A stretch of DNA of 64,000 bases from Actinomycetota bacterium (lineage in GTDB: Bacteria > Actinomycetota > Acidimicrobiia > Acidimicrobiales > Ilumatobacteraceae). The number at the start of each line of letters is the position of its first letter. The stretch's first letter is position 1. The stretch covers positions 1 through 64,000 of the forward strand of contig VGCD01000003.1 in the NCBI GenBank assembly GCA_016870215.1, written 5' to 3'. The position numbers and the translations under genes were made by a program. The notes under the pieces are model-generated. The model was given only the letters and a program-made list of their open reading frames with translations, was not told the DNA's origin and did not search any database. Below, piece by piece: positions 55,125 to 63,951 of the stretch.

Positions 55125-55131
55125 TCGTTCT

Positions 55132-55965
55132 ATGGCTGCCACAGGCGCGTCGTCACCCCGCGCAAAAGTCACGGTTCCGTCTCTGCTCCAGGCGAAGCAC
55201 GACAAGCGACGAATCGCGATGATCACGGCTTACGACGCCACATTCGCCTCTATTGCAGACGAAGCAGGTGTGGATGTGCTCCTCGTCGGCGACTCAGTGG
55301 CCACAGTCATGCAAGGCGAGCGAACCACTCTTCCTGTGTCAATGGACGAAATGGCATATCACACGCGCATCGTTGCCGCTGCTCGTCCAAAGGCCCTCAT
55401 CGTGGGAGACCTGCCGTTTGGCTCATACCAACAAGGTGCTGTCCTAGGCATCGAGAACAGTGTTCGTCTCATCAAAGCTGGTGCGGAATGCGTGAAGTTG
55501 GAAGGCGGCGTGTCGGTTGCTCATGTCATCGCGGCCATCACGACTACTGACATACCCGTCATGGGCCATATCGGTCTCACACCACAGAGCTACCACCGAA
55601 TGGGTGGCAACAAGATTCAAGGACGCCAACATGGTGATCAAGCTGGTCAACGTGATCGACTCTTGCAAGATGCCCATGCGGTGGAAGATGCGGGCGCTTG
55701 TGCGGTGGTGATTGAAGGTGTGCCAGCTGATCTTGCTGCTGAAATCACCGAAAAGCTCACTATTCCGACAATCGGTATCGGAGCTGGCTCTTCGTGTGAC
55801 GGCCAAGTGTTGGTACTACACGACGTCTTGGGCTTGTCTCGTCGCAAGCTGAGCTTTGCCAAGCCGTATGCCGATCTCTTGACTGCGAGCACAAAAGCAA
55901 TTTCTGAATACGTCGAGGAAGTACGCAACGGATCCTGGCCTGACGCCAGGCACTCCTTCTCCTGA
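55132..55965 (+). CDS. panB: 3-methyl-2-oxobutanoate hydroxymethyltransferase
   Basis: The 277-residue TIM-barrel enzyme shows MITAYDATFASIADEAGVDVLLVGDSVA with the metal-binding Asp. It has ECVKLEGG and VMGHIGLTPQS and ends with the general-base segment VIEGVPADLAAEITEKL. It adds a hydroxymethyl group to ketoisovalerate in pantothenate synthesis. A basic N-terminal tail of about 20 residues precedes the barrel. panC follows 17 bases later, giving a panBC unit. Confidence 0.94.
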   Translation: MAATGASSPRAKVTVPSLLQAKHDKRRIAMITAYDATFASIADEAGVDVLLVGDSVATVMQGERTTLPVSMDEMAYHTRIVAAARPKALIVGDLPFGSYQQGAVLGIENSVRLIKAGAECVKLEGGVSVAHVIAAITTTDIPVMGHIGLTPQSYHRMGGNKIQGRQHGDQAGQRDRLLQDAHAVEDAGACAVVIEGVPADLAAEITEKLTIPTIGIGAGSSCDGQVLVLHDVLGLSRRKLSFAKPYADLLTASTKAISEYVEEVRNGSWPDARHSFS

Positions 55966-55982
55966 CCCTCACCTCACAAGAC

Positions 55983-56837
55983 ATGATTCTTCTTCGCACG
56001 CCGGACGACATGCTCGCGTGGTCCAAGAGTCGTCAGGCCTCCGGAAAATCGTGTGGCTTCGTACCGACAATGGGTGCGCTCCACGACGGGCACATGGCGC
56101 TCATGAGAATTGCTCGTGAGCAGTGCGATGTCGTAGTGGTGTCGATCTTTGTGAATCCGACTCAGTTCAATCAACCAGCAGATTTCGAGACCTATCCCCG
56201 GCCTGAGTCGGAAGATTTGGCTGTATGCAAGGCCTGTGGTGTTGATGCAGTATTTATGCCCACCGCTGAACTGATGTACCCGAACGGATACGCAACGATG
56301 GTTCTGCCAGAGGGTGTGGCCGACAGCATGGAGGGGGCGTCACGACCAGGCCACTTTGCTGGTGTCGCCACAATCGTCACAAAGCTTTTCAATTGCGTTG
56401 CACCAGATCGTGCGTACTTCGGTGAGAAGGATTTCCAACAGTTGGCTGTCGTGAAACAGTTGGTCCGCGATCTCAATCTCGGAGTACACGTGATACCTGT
56501 GAGCACCGTCCGCGACCACGATGGTCTGGCGCTCTCCAGCCGAAACGCACGGTTGTCAGAGAAAGAACGTGTTGCAGCCGGCATGCTTCCAACCATTTTG
56601 ACCGAGGCGCAGGCCATGGCAAGAGATGGTCATCAGTCGAGCGATGTAGTGACACATGTATCCACGCGCTTGCGCGATGTGGCTTATTCGCGTGTCGACT
56701 ACGTCACGATTGTCGACGGCGATTCACTGGCCACTGTCGACACACCCGGTACGAAATCTGTCTTGGCCATAGCTGTGTGGGTCGGCGACGTACGCCTCAT
56801 CGACAATGTTTCACTGTTGGGCGAGCCTCTTCTGTGA
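55983..56837 (+). CDS. panC: Pantothenate synthetase
   Basis: The 284-residue nucleotidyltransferase-fold protein has PTMGALHDGHMALM (28-41) with the HxGH-like motif, VNPTQFNQPADFETYPR, and YFGEKDFQQL. The adenylate-binding segment DGLALSSRNARLS follows. It condenses pantoate with beta-alanine. A GTGA overlap joins its stop with the start of the oxidoreductase gene, suggesting coupled expression. panD is not in the window. Confidence 0.95.
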   Translation: MILLRTPDDMLAWSKSRQASGKSCGFVPTMGALHDGHMALMRIAREQCDVVVVSIFVNPTQFNQPADFETYPRPESEDLAVCKACGVDAVFMPTAELMYPNGYATMVLPEGVADSMEGASRPGHFAGVATIVTKLFNCVAPDRAYFGEKDFQQLAVVKQLVRDLNLGVHVIPVSTVRDHDGLALSSRNARLSEKERVAAGMLPTILTEAQAMARDGHQSSDVVTHVSTRLRDVAYSRVDYVTIVDGDSLATVDTPGTKSVLAIAVWVGDVRLIDNVSLLGEPLL

Positions 56838-58237
56838 CCGCGTCTCGCATGGTGATCGCTCAGGCAGAGCCCCGTCCGCTGTGGGAATCTGAGACGCGAC
56901 GAGTCGTCGCAGATTCCCCTCAAATTCCTCCTCGTACTGACATTGCAATCATCGGTGGTGGATACACGGGGCTATGGACTGCCCTGTATTTGAAAATGTT
57001 GGATTCATCGCTCGACATCACCATTCTCGAGAAAAATACAATCGGCTTCGGCGCCTCAGGAAGAAACGGTGGCTGGTGCAGTGCCCTGCTTCCTAGTTCT
57101 CTCTCATTTATTGCTGAAGTTCATGGGCATCAAGTTGCAGAGACCATGCGTCAATGCGCCGTGGACAACCTCTTCGAGATGAAGCAGGCCCTGGACCAAC
57201 ATTCGATCCACTGCGACTACGCACTTGGGGGCACACTCACCGTGGCACGAAATCGACCACAGGTGCAGCGACTTGCTCAACTCGCCAAAGAAGAGACGAG
57301 CTTCGGCGCAACAGACAGTGACATTGTTTTACTCGACAAGACCGAAGTAGACAGCCGTCTCAGAGTGACAGACACTCATGCTGCCCTGTTCACGCCGAAC
57401 TGTGCAGCTCTTCATCCACGAATGCTCGTCAATGGCCTTGCGCAGGCATGCCTGCAAATAGGAGTCTCGATCGTCGAAGACATCGACGTTGTCTCGTACA
57501 CATCGGGGACAGTCAGCACGAGACACAATGGTCGTCCTACAGACATCCGCTGCAACTGGGTTGTACGTGCGACAGAGGGGTACTCCAGCACATTCAAACA
57601 AGCCCGTCGCGAATTGATTCCTCTGTATTCCTTCATGATTGCAACAGAGCCACTGTCGCCGAAAGTCTGGAGCGATATCGGATGGCACGAGCGCGAGACA
57701 TTGAATGATTCGCGTAATGGTGTTATATATGCGCAACGCACTGCTGACGGAAGAATTGTGTTTGGTGGACGAGGGGCCCCGTATCACTTCGCGAATCGAA
57801 TTCACGACTCACAGGACATTGACGACGCAGTTCATGGAAGCCTCGTATCAACACTGCACGAGTTCTTTCCAGCAACGCGTGATGCATTGATCACGCATCG
57901 TTGGGGTGGCCCCCTCGGTGTACCTCGAGACTGGAGGAACTTCGCACGAGTGGATCACGAGAAACGTCTCGCGGTTGGAGGCGGCTACACGGGAGACGGC
58001 GTGGCACTCGCACATCTCACCGGCCGAATGCTCGCCCACGGAGTGCTTCGACGAGACCATCCTTCTCTCGCTCTCCCATGGTTTGGCCATAGAGGGCGAT
58101 CATGGGAGCCCGAACCACTTCGCTGGCTGGCAATCAATGCGCTGCGAAAAATCGTCGACTCAATGGACACCACGGAAAGTCGCCACGACAAGCCTGCACG
58201 ACTTCGCAGATATGTGGTTGAAACATTTCTCGGCTGA
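56834..58237 (+). CDS. FAD-dependent oxidoreductase of the DAO family
   Basis: The 467-residue protein has the Rossmann FAD motif IIGGGYTG (39-46). ILEKNTIGFGASGRNGGWC follows. Such enzymes oxidise amines or amino acids (glycine oxidase, gamma-glutamylputrescine oxidase and similar). GTG 56834 overlaps the panC stop; ATG 56849 is a possible alternative. The placement directly after panBC is suggestive, since polyamine oxidation can feed beta-alanine, but that link is inference. Confidence 0.85.
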   Translation: MTASRMVIAQAEPRPLWESETRRVVADSPQIPPRTDIAIIGGGYTGLWTALYLKMLDSSLDITILEKNTIGFGASGRNGGWCSALLPSSLSFIAEVHGHQVAETMRQCAVDNLFEMKQALDQHSIHCDYALGGTLTVARNRPQVQRLAQLAKEETSFGATDSDIVLLDKTEVDSRLRVTDTHAALFTPNCAALHPRMLVNGLAQACLQIGVSIVEDIDVVSYTSGTVSTRHNGRPTDIRCNWVVRATEGYSSTFKQARRELIPLYSFMIATEPLSPKVWSDIGWHERETLNDSRNGVIYAQRTADGRIVFGGRGAPYHFANRIHDSQDIDDAVHGSLVSTLHEFFPATRDALITHRWGGPLGVPRDWRNFARVDHEKRLAVGGGYTGDGVALAHLTGRMLAHGVLRRDHPSLALPWFGHRGRSWEPEPLRWLAINALRKIVDSMDTTESRHDKPARLRRYVVETFLG

Positions 58238-58239
58238 TG

Positions 58240-59730
58240 TCAGCGCGACAAGTTGTTGTCACTTTGGCGCATGCGCATACGCAAACTAAAGACAGAGTCC
58301 CCTGACAAGACGCCACTGCGAGCCAACAATCGCCCGCACTCCCAATTGGAAAGTCCAAGCTCTGGCTTTCCGAGCGCATATTGACCGTCGACCCAACGTG
58401 TTATTCCGTCTCCAAAGAACGGAACATCGACTTCGGCCCACAGCGCATCTTCCTCTTCCTGAGAGCCAATCAGCGACACCACAAAATGGGGCGACCATCG
58501 ATTGATGAGATCAGCTGCATGTTCGATGTTGCTGTACACAGCAATTGAGACTTCGGGATTCACCTCCCACTCGTGTTCGACTGCGAGGGCGTGTTCTGGA
58601 ATCTCGGTGACACATCGTTCCGTGTCGACCGACCCGGCACGGTGAACAGTCACCTCTGACTGTGCTACCAGATCCGCCACGACTCCGTAGGGAGCCCTGG
58701 TGCAGTGGAAACGCGCACCGACGCCACGTCGCTCGGCCGCAGTTTCAACTGCCCGAACGACCATTTTGAGCATCTCTTCATCACAATCATCTCGAACCAA
58801 AATGCAATTGACTGTGTTACACACTTTTCGATCTAGTGAGTTCACAATCACGTGATGTAGACGAGTGTGGTCAGGATTCTCCCCGACCACGAGCCAGGCC
58901 CCACCGGTGCCGTGCAAACTCACATTGACTCCGCTTTGTCGCGCAATGGCGCCAAGCAAGCGCACTGATTCTCCGCTTCCACGAGCGACAGCCAATGACA
59001 GACGACCGTCAGCAAACAGCGCCCAACCGGCCGCATGCTCGGCCGACTCGACCAGCAATACGCAGTCACGCGGCAGGCCGCATTGTTTGATTGCAACACC
59101 AATCACGTGCTCCATCAATGCTTGCGCCGTACCGAGGGCGTCGCTCCCAATTCGAAACACGACACTGTTTCCACCACGCAACACTCCCGTGGCATCTGCG
59201 AAGACATTCGGACGACCTTCAAATACGAAACCAACCGGACCGAGCGGCGCGCGCCAGGATTCAACCGCAAACCCATCGTTGTCGACTCGCGATTCCATGT
59301 GACTCCGAGCACTGGGATAATCGCGCCACATCTTGAGCGCCTCAATCATCGCAGTACGCATCTTGTCGTCCAACACGAGACGAGTCGTTGATCGACCCCT
59401 CGCCCTTGCTGCTTCTACATCGGCGTCGTTGGCAGACAACACCGGCTTCATCACCACGTCATCTGCCATCAGGGCGGCTGCCACATCAAAGAACCGCGTA
59501 ATCGCTTCATCGCTTATATGCGCCATTTCGGCGAAGGCCAGGCGCGACCGAGACAACACATCAGTGACGAGCATCTTCGTGCGAGCCGGAACACGCAACA
59601 ACTGGCCGGTCTCTGCCACTCCCAACACGACATCCCCAGGCTCAATTGATGCTGCAAAAACAGCATCAACCGTCAAGAGTGCGGATCCCACGAGCACCCG
59701 GTCGCCCTGTCTCAGTTGTTCGTCGTCCAC
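58240..59730 (-). CDS. proA: Glutamate-5-semialdehyde dehydrogenase with an N-terminal extension
   Basis: The enzyme reduces gamma-glutamyl phosphate to the semialdehyde in proline synthesis. It has PLGPVGFVFEGRPNVFADA and the nucleophile motif LDRKVCNTVNC. From GTG 59730 the protein is 496 residues and has about 50 extra N-terminal residues with beta-like alternation (QGDRVLVGSALLTVDAVFAA and onward). From ATG 59574 it would be 444 residues, still a little longer than the usual 410-430. The open, protein-like extension favours the longer start, but no -10 box confirms it. proB is not nearby. Confidence 0.85.
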   Translation of the reverse strand: MDDEQLRQGDRVLVGSALLTVDAVFAASIEPGDVVLGVAETGQLLRVPARTKMLVTDVLSRSRLAFAEMAHISDEAITRFFDVAAALMADDVVMKPVLSANDADVEAARARGRSTTRLVLDDKMRTAMIEALKMWRDYPSARSHMESRVDNDGFAVESWRAPLGPVGFVFEGRPNVFADATGVLRGGNSVVFRIGSDALGTAQALMEHVIGVAIKQCGLPRDCVLLVESAEHAAGWALFADGRLSLAVARGSGESVRLLGAIARQSGVNVSLHGTGGAWLVVGENPDHTRLHHVIVNSLDRKVCNTVNCILVRDDCDEEMLKMVVRAVETAAERRGVGARFHCTRAPYGVVADLVAQSEVTVHRAGSVDTERCVTEIPEHALAVEHEWEVNPEVSIAVYSNIEHAADLINRWSPHFVVSLIGSQEEEDALWAEVDVPFFGDGITRWVDGQYALGKPELGLSNWECGRLLARSGVLSGDSVFSLRMRMRQSDNNLSR

Positions 59731-59736
59731 GTCACC

Positions 59737-59742
59737 TATTCT
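59737..59742 (+). promoter_or_regulatory. Leaderless-type -10 box, metallo-beta-lactamase-fold gene
   Basis: TATTCT ends six bases before GTG 59749. Confidence 0.55.
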
Positions 59743-59748
59743 GCACCC

Positions 59749-60483
59749 GTGAGCATCTCTTCCACTGACGACAAACTGTATTTCCGTCAACTCCTCAGCG
59801 GGCGGGACTTCGCAACGAGTAACCCCCTCGCCCACCAAATGGTGAACTTCATTTATCTCATCGGAGACCGTGAAACTCGCGAGTGTGTCGTGGTTGATCC
59901 GGCGTATGCCGTGGACGACATCCTGCGAATCGTTCAAGAAGATGACATGACACTCACCGGCGTGCTCGCCACCCACTACCACCCAGACCATGTCGGAGGA
60001 TCAATGATGGGTCACACCATCGAAGGTGTCAGTGCTCTCCTCGAGAAGTGTGCCGTGCCGATACACGTCCAAGCCGAAGAGTCTCCGTGGGTCATGAAGA
60101 CCACAGGATTGGACGAAACCGACCTTGTGACACACACGAGTGGCGACGTCGTCTCTATCGGCGAAATCGAAATCACACTGCTACACACCCCGGGACACAC
60201 ACCTGGTAGTCAATGCTTTCTTGCAGGCAATTGTCTGGTGTCTGGTGACACGCTGTTTCTCGAAGGGTGCGGTCGCACTGACCTACCCGGAAGCGATGTA
60301 GCGGCGATGTACGACAGCCTGCAACGGCTTGCCTCGCTGCCGAAAGACACCCTGGTGCTACCTGGCCACCAGTACTCCTCGGTGCCGTTCGCGTCCATTG
60401 AAGAGGTGAAGCAGGTCAACTACGTCTACAAACCACCGACTCGTGAGGCATGGATGAGTTGGTTCGGCGGTACGTCATCTTGA
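59749..60483 (+). CDS. Metallo-beta-lactamase-fold hydrolase
   Basis: The 244-residue protein carries the metal motif THYHPDHVGG (75-84, His76, His78, Asp80, His81). Later ligand segments are LLHTPGHTPGSQCF and SGDTLFLEGCGRTDL. These resemble glyoxalase II and persulfide dioxygenase-like enzymes, so a thioester or persulfide substrate is plausible. GTG 59749 is preferred because TATTCT precedes it by six bases. It diverges from proA with 18 bases between the starts. Confidence 0.87.
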   Translation: MSISSTDDKLYFRQLLSGRDFATSNPLAHQMVNFIYLIGDRETRECVVVDPAYAVDDILRIVQEDDMTLTGVLATHYHPDHVGGSMMGHTIEGVSALLEKCAVPIHVQAEESPWVMKTTGLDETDLVTHTSGDVVSIGEIEITLLHTPGHTPGSQCFLAGNCLVSGDTLFLEGCGRTDLPGSDVAAMYDSLQRLASLPKDTLVLPGHQYSSVPFASIEEVKQVNYVYKPPTREAWMSWFGGTSS

Positions 60484-60501
60484 AGCACCTGAATTGTAGA
60501 G

Positions 60502-60513
60502 AGACTCGAGTCT
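60502..60513. repeat. Perfect 12-bp palindrome between convergent genes
   Basis: AGACTCGAGTCT lies between the stops of the convergent metallo-beta-lactamase-fold and TauE genes. It has no loop or T-run; a terminator role is only a possibility. Confidence 0.25.
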
Positions 60514-60516
60514 TGT

Positions 60517-61236
60517 CTATTTCAGAGCGCCATACAGCGAACTACAACCGCTGAGCAAGAGCAAGACAATCACCAGCCATTTGAACCGGTGAGGAGGAAA
60601 TAGTGGCCTGACTCTGTATCCGATGAGAATTGCAATGAACATCACCGGCAAAGACCACATCGCAGCCATGGCGTTGTCGCCAGAGATGTTTCCAGACACC
60701 AGGAACGCCAGCACCGATGCGACACCGGACACAGCGAACACGGTGTTGATTGTGGATCGAAGTGCTTGGGGCTGAAGACCACGAGCCTGAAGCAAGAACA
60801 CCAGCGGCGGACCATTGGTGGAAAGCGATGTTGACAACGCTCCACTCAAAAATCCCATCGAGTATTCGGCCGATCGACCCCCATCAAGACGGAAATCTCG
60901 GGCAATCAACACGGTGGCGACAATCACGACCAATCCGAGCGAGAGCCGAAGCACTTCTTCGGACGCAAACGAGAACAACACCAGCCCAAATGGCATTCCC
61001 ACCAATGCACTCCCTATGAGTCGACGCGCCATGACCATCTCAGTTGCGTGAGCATCCCTGACACTCTGGCCAATTGTCGACGCTGCGCCAAGCAGCGTTG
61101 CAATGATCACTGCATCCTGTGGCGACACGACGGCCGACATGAGTGGCACTGCCAGCAATGCAAAACCAAAACCCGACACAGCCTGCGCCGACGAGGCGAT
61201 CAATACAGTCACCAAGATCCAGACGAGATCAGACAC
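60517..61236 (-). CDS. TauE/SafE-family membrane exporter
   Basis: The 239-residue protein has about seven to eight membrane helices arranged in two repeats. The repeats begin ASSAQAVSGFGFALLAVPLM and LSTSLSTNGPPLVFLLQ, both typical of the TauE/SafE family. Members move sulfite, sulfoacetate or organic anions. The GTG start lies 3 bases after the aminotransferase stop, so it is probably cotranscribed and could export a product of that enzyme. Confidence 0.87.
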   Translation of the reverse strand: MSDLVWILVTVLIASSAQAVSGFGFALLAVPLMSAVVSPQDAVIIATLLGAASTIGQSVRDAHATEMVMARRLIGSALVGMPFGLVLFSFASEEVLRLSLGLVVIVATVLIARDFRLDGGRSAEYSMGFLSGALSTSLSTNGPPLVFLLQARGLQPQALRSTINTVFAVSGVASVLAFLVSGNISGDNAMAAMWSLPVMFIAILIGYRVRPLFPPHRFKWLVIVLLLLSGCSSLYGALK

Positions 61237-61239
61237 GTG

Positions 61240-62589
61240 TCAACGGCACAGACGATCGACGGCAGATGCAAAGACTGCTGTGTGTTGTTCGACATCTTCC
61301 TGTTCATGGAACGGTGAAAATAAAGCCATGTTGTGGAACGGAGTCAGCAACACACCACGATTGAGCGCGTACAAGTGCATGAATGACTCGAGCTGTGCAT
61401 CAGAGGCAGCAGCTGCAGCAGCACCGTCTCGTGGTGGCGGACAGAACCAATACTCGGCTCTTGCACCGAGTTGCTGCACGCTCCACGGAAGCTGCTTCGA
61501 TTCATATGCATTGCGCACACCGTCGGTCCACATCTCGGCCAACGGGATCATTCGTGCAAAGTCCTCATCTCTCAAGGTGGACTGAAGCGTCGCTCGAACA
61601 GCAGCGAGCGCGAGCGCATTCCCGGCCAAAGTTCCGCCCACACCCGACACATCGACAGTCGGGCCAGACATGATGTCTTCGAGACGCGCGGCCACCTCGC
61701 CAGACATTCCGTAAGCAGCCACCGGCATACCACCGCCAATTGGCTTGCCAATAACAAAGAAGTCGGGCTCCAAACCCCACGCACGCGTACAACCACCAGG
61801 GCCCGCGCAGATTGTGTGCGTTTCGTCGATGACGAGTAACACTCCGTGGCGACGAGTGATCTCCCGTACGGCTTCCAGATAGCCCGGTTCAGGCAACACG
61901 ATGCCGATGTTGGTGAGGGCCGGCTCCATCAGTAGGCAAGCAACGTCGTCTTTGGATAAAGCATTCTCGAGCATGTCGACATCGTTGAACGGGATAGATA
62001 CAGATGTCTGAGACACATCGAGATGTTGCCCAATAACACCGGGCCGACTGACTGTACGACCGCTTTCATCGCGCACCACCAATGTCTCATCCACTGAGCC
62101 GTGGTAACACCAATCAAACACGGCGATTTTCGGCCGGCGTGTCAACTCTCGTGAAAAACGAATGACGAAGCGATTCGCATCGGTGGCAGTCATTGCGAAT
62201 TGCCATTTCGGAAGACCAAAGCGCCGCTCCAGCTCTTCAGCCACCCACAGAGCATCATCACTAGGCAGCATCGTGGTGATGCCACGTCGTGCCCTTGACG
62301 ACAATGCGTCAGCAACTTGTTCGAGGCCATGGCCGGTCATGGCGCCGGTATCGCCCATGCAGAAATCGACGTACTCATGACCATCCACATCAACGAAGTG
62401 CGCACCATGTGCTTCGGTGAAATACACCGGCCAGCCACCTGGCCAACGGGTCATCCAAGGCATCGGAACACCTGACAACAACCGACCCGACATCCGGTGA
62501 CGCTCAAGTGACGCCTGGTGGCGCTCGCCGAAGAGATCTTGCTCCTCAGCCATGGCAATGGCCAATTCGTTACGGTCGATAGAAGTCAC
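61240..62589 (-). CDS. Class III aminotransferase, glutamate-1-semialdehyde aminomutase-like
   Basis: The 449-residue PLP enzyme has VDVDGHEYVDFCMGDTGAMTGH near 70 and VIDETHTICAGPGGC. The PLP-lysine motif FFVIGKPIGGGMPVAAYG completes it. These match GSA aminomutase-like aminotransferases. Biosynthetic HemL is usually near 430 residues, and here the neighbouring genes suggest a catabolic role instead. GTG 62589 is chosen because TAGTCT ends six bases before it; the TTG at 62592 is dismissed. Confidence 0.83.
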   Translation of the reverse strand: MTSIDRNELAIAMAEEQDLFGERHQASLERHRMSGRLLSGVPMPWMTRWPGGWPVYFTEAHGAHFVDVDGHEYVDFCMGDTGAMTGHGLEQVADALSSRARRGITTMLPSDDALWVAEELERRFGLPKWQFAMTATDANRFVIRFSRELTRRPKIAVFDWCYHGSVDETLVVRDESGRTVSRPGVIGQHLDVSQTSVSIPFNDVDMLENALSKDDVACLLMEPALTNIGIVLPEPGYLEAVREITRRHGVLLVIDETHTICAGPGGCTRAWGLEPDFFVIGKPIGGGMPVAAYGMSGEVAARLEDIMSGPTVDVSGVGGTLAGNALALAAVRATLQSTLRDEDFARMIPLAEMWTDGVRNAYESKQLPWSVQQLGARAEYWFCPPPRDGAAAAAASDAQLESFMHLYALNRGVLLTPFHNMALFSPFHEQEDVEQHTAVFASAVDRLCR

Positions 62590-62595
62590 CAACCC

Positions 62596-62601
62596 AGACT
62601 A
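62596..62601 (-). promoter_or_regulatory. Leaderless-type -10 box, aminotransferase
   Basis: TAGTCT on the minus strand ends six bases before GTG 62589. Confidence 0.55.
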
Positions 62602-62664
62602 TTGAGATGACCCTGTCAAAGGGCGGAAACCCATAAGACGCAAGCATTTGGGATTGACATTTCG

Positions 62665-62670
62665 TACACT
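62665..62670 (+). promoter_or_regulatory. Leaderless-type -10 box, M20-type carbamoylase
   Basis: TACACT ends six bases before GTG 62677. It faces the aminotransferase promoter, so the two units are divergent. Confidence 0.55.
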
Positions 62671-62676
62671 TGCGAC

Positions 62677-63951
62677 GTGGGCGCCTCGTCGACTCTTCAG
62701 CACCCTGATGTGCGCATCAACCCGATGCGGCTGCTCTCACGCATTGCATCACTTGCCGACATCTCACCCATCACCGGTGGCGGAAACTGCCGACTTGCCT
62801 TGACTCCAGAGGACGGTCATGGCCGAGACCTCGTGGTTGGCTGGATGAGAGAGCTCGACCTGGACGTGAGCATCGATGTGGTCGGCAACATCATCGGCAC
62901 TTGGAGTTGTGCATCGGGTTCTCCAGTGATGACCGGTTCGCACATTGACACGGTACGCACGGGCGGTCGTTTTGACGGAAACTACGGAGTACTCGCAGGT
63001 CTCGAGGTCATCCAGAGTTTGAAGGACGCCGGCATCACACCGAGCAGACCTCTCGCAGTGGGCATTTTCACCAACGAGGAAGGCGCACGTTTCGCACCAG
63101 ACATGCTCGGCTCGTTGGTGTACGTCGGCGGCATGAGCGTCGAAGAAGCCCTGGACGTTGTCGCAATCGATGGTGCTCGCTTTGCCGATGAACTTCAAAA
63201 CATCGGTTACAACGGACCCAACCCATGTCCCGGGCCCACACCTCATGCTTTCGTTGAGTTGCACATCGAACAAGGTCCTGTTCTCGAGAGCATCGGATAC
63301 CGACTCGGAACGGTGACTGGCGTTCAAGGAATCTCTTGGCAGGAACTCACCATTTCGGGACAGTCCAACCATGCGGGCACGACGCCAATGTCAATGCGAA
63401 AAGATCCGGCTTATGTGGCAGGTCGAATCATGGTGTTTCTTCGTGATCTTGCCACCCGATACGGGGCCCCTCAAGTGTGCACAGTAGGAAAAATTGACCT
63501 CGTTCCGAACTTGGTCAATGTCGTGCCATCAACAGCCACCATGACAGTCGACATTCGAAACACCGATGAGGCCACGCTTCAGCGCGCAGAGACGGAACTC
63601 TCCGACTTCCTCGCCCTCATCTCGGGCGAGGAAAACGTCTCCATTTCAACACGAACCTTGGCGCGATTCGAGCCGGTCATCTTTGACGAACGGGTCGTCG
63701 GCATCATCGACAATGTTTGTGCGTCATTCGATGTTCCAGCGCATCGTCTTCCCTCCGGAGCAGGACACGACGCACAGATGTTCGCGCGAGTCTGCCCGAC
63801 AGCAATGATCTTCGTTCCAAGCATCAAGGGAATCAGCCACAATCCAGCCGAGTTGACAGACGACGTCGACCTCACGCTCGGCGCTGACGTATTGCTGCAC
63901 ACCATGCTCCGGCTCGCCAGCACAACCTTCACGACTGCGAGCAAGTCATGA
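62677..63951 (+). CDS. Zn-dependent amidase/carbamoylase (HyuC/allantoate amidohydrolase-like)
   Basis: The 424-residue M20-type protein has GSHIDTVRTGGRFDGNYG (87-104). TNEEGARF follows, and GQSNHAGTTPMSMRKDP is the substrate-binding segment. Such enzymes release ammonia and CO2 from N-carbamoyl L-amino acids, ureidoglycolate-type or beta-alanine precursors. Its stop overlaps the start of the next gene (ATGA), indicating that the two hydrolases act together, perhaps in hydantoin or pyrimidine breakdown. Confidence 0.86.
   Translation: MGASSTLQHPDVRINPMRLLSRIASLADISPITGGGNCRLALTPEDGHGRDLVVGWMRELDLDVSIDVVGNIIGTWSCASGSPVMTGSHIDTVRTGGRFDGNYGVLAGLEVIQSLKDAGITPSRPLAVGIFTNEEGARFAPDMLGSLVYVGGMSVEEALDVVAIDGARFADELQNIGYNGPNPCPGPTPHAFVELHIEQGPVLESIGYRLGTVTGVQGISWQELTISGQSNHAGTTPMSMRKDPAYVAGRIMVFLRDLATRYGAPQVCTVGKIDLVPNLVNVVPSTATMTVDIRNTDEATLQRAETELSDFLALISGEENVSISTRTLARFEPVIFDERVVGIIDNVCASFDVPAHRLPSGAGHDAQMFARVCPTAMIFVPSIKGISHNPAELTDDVDLTLGADVLLHTMLRLASTTFTTASKS

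Noticed and set aside
62654-62659. TTGACA -35 element upstream of the carbamoylase gene
   Set aside because: Only 5 bases separate it from the TACACT box, far too short for a normal promoter spacer.
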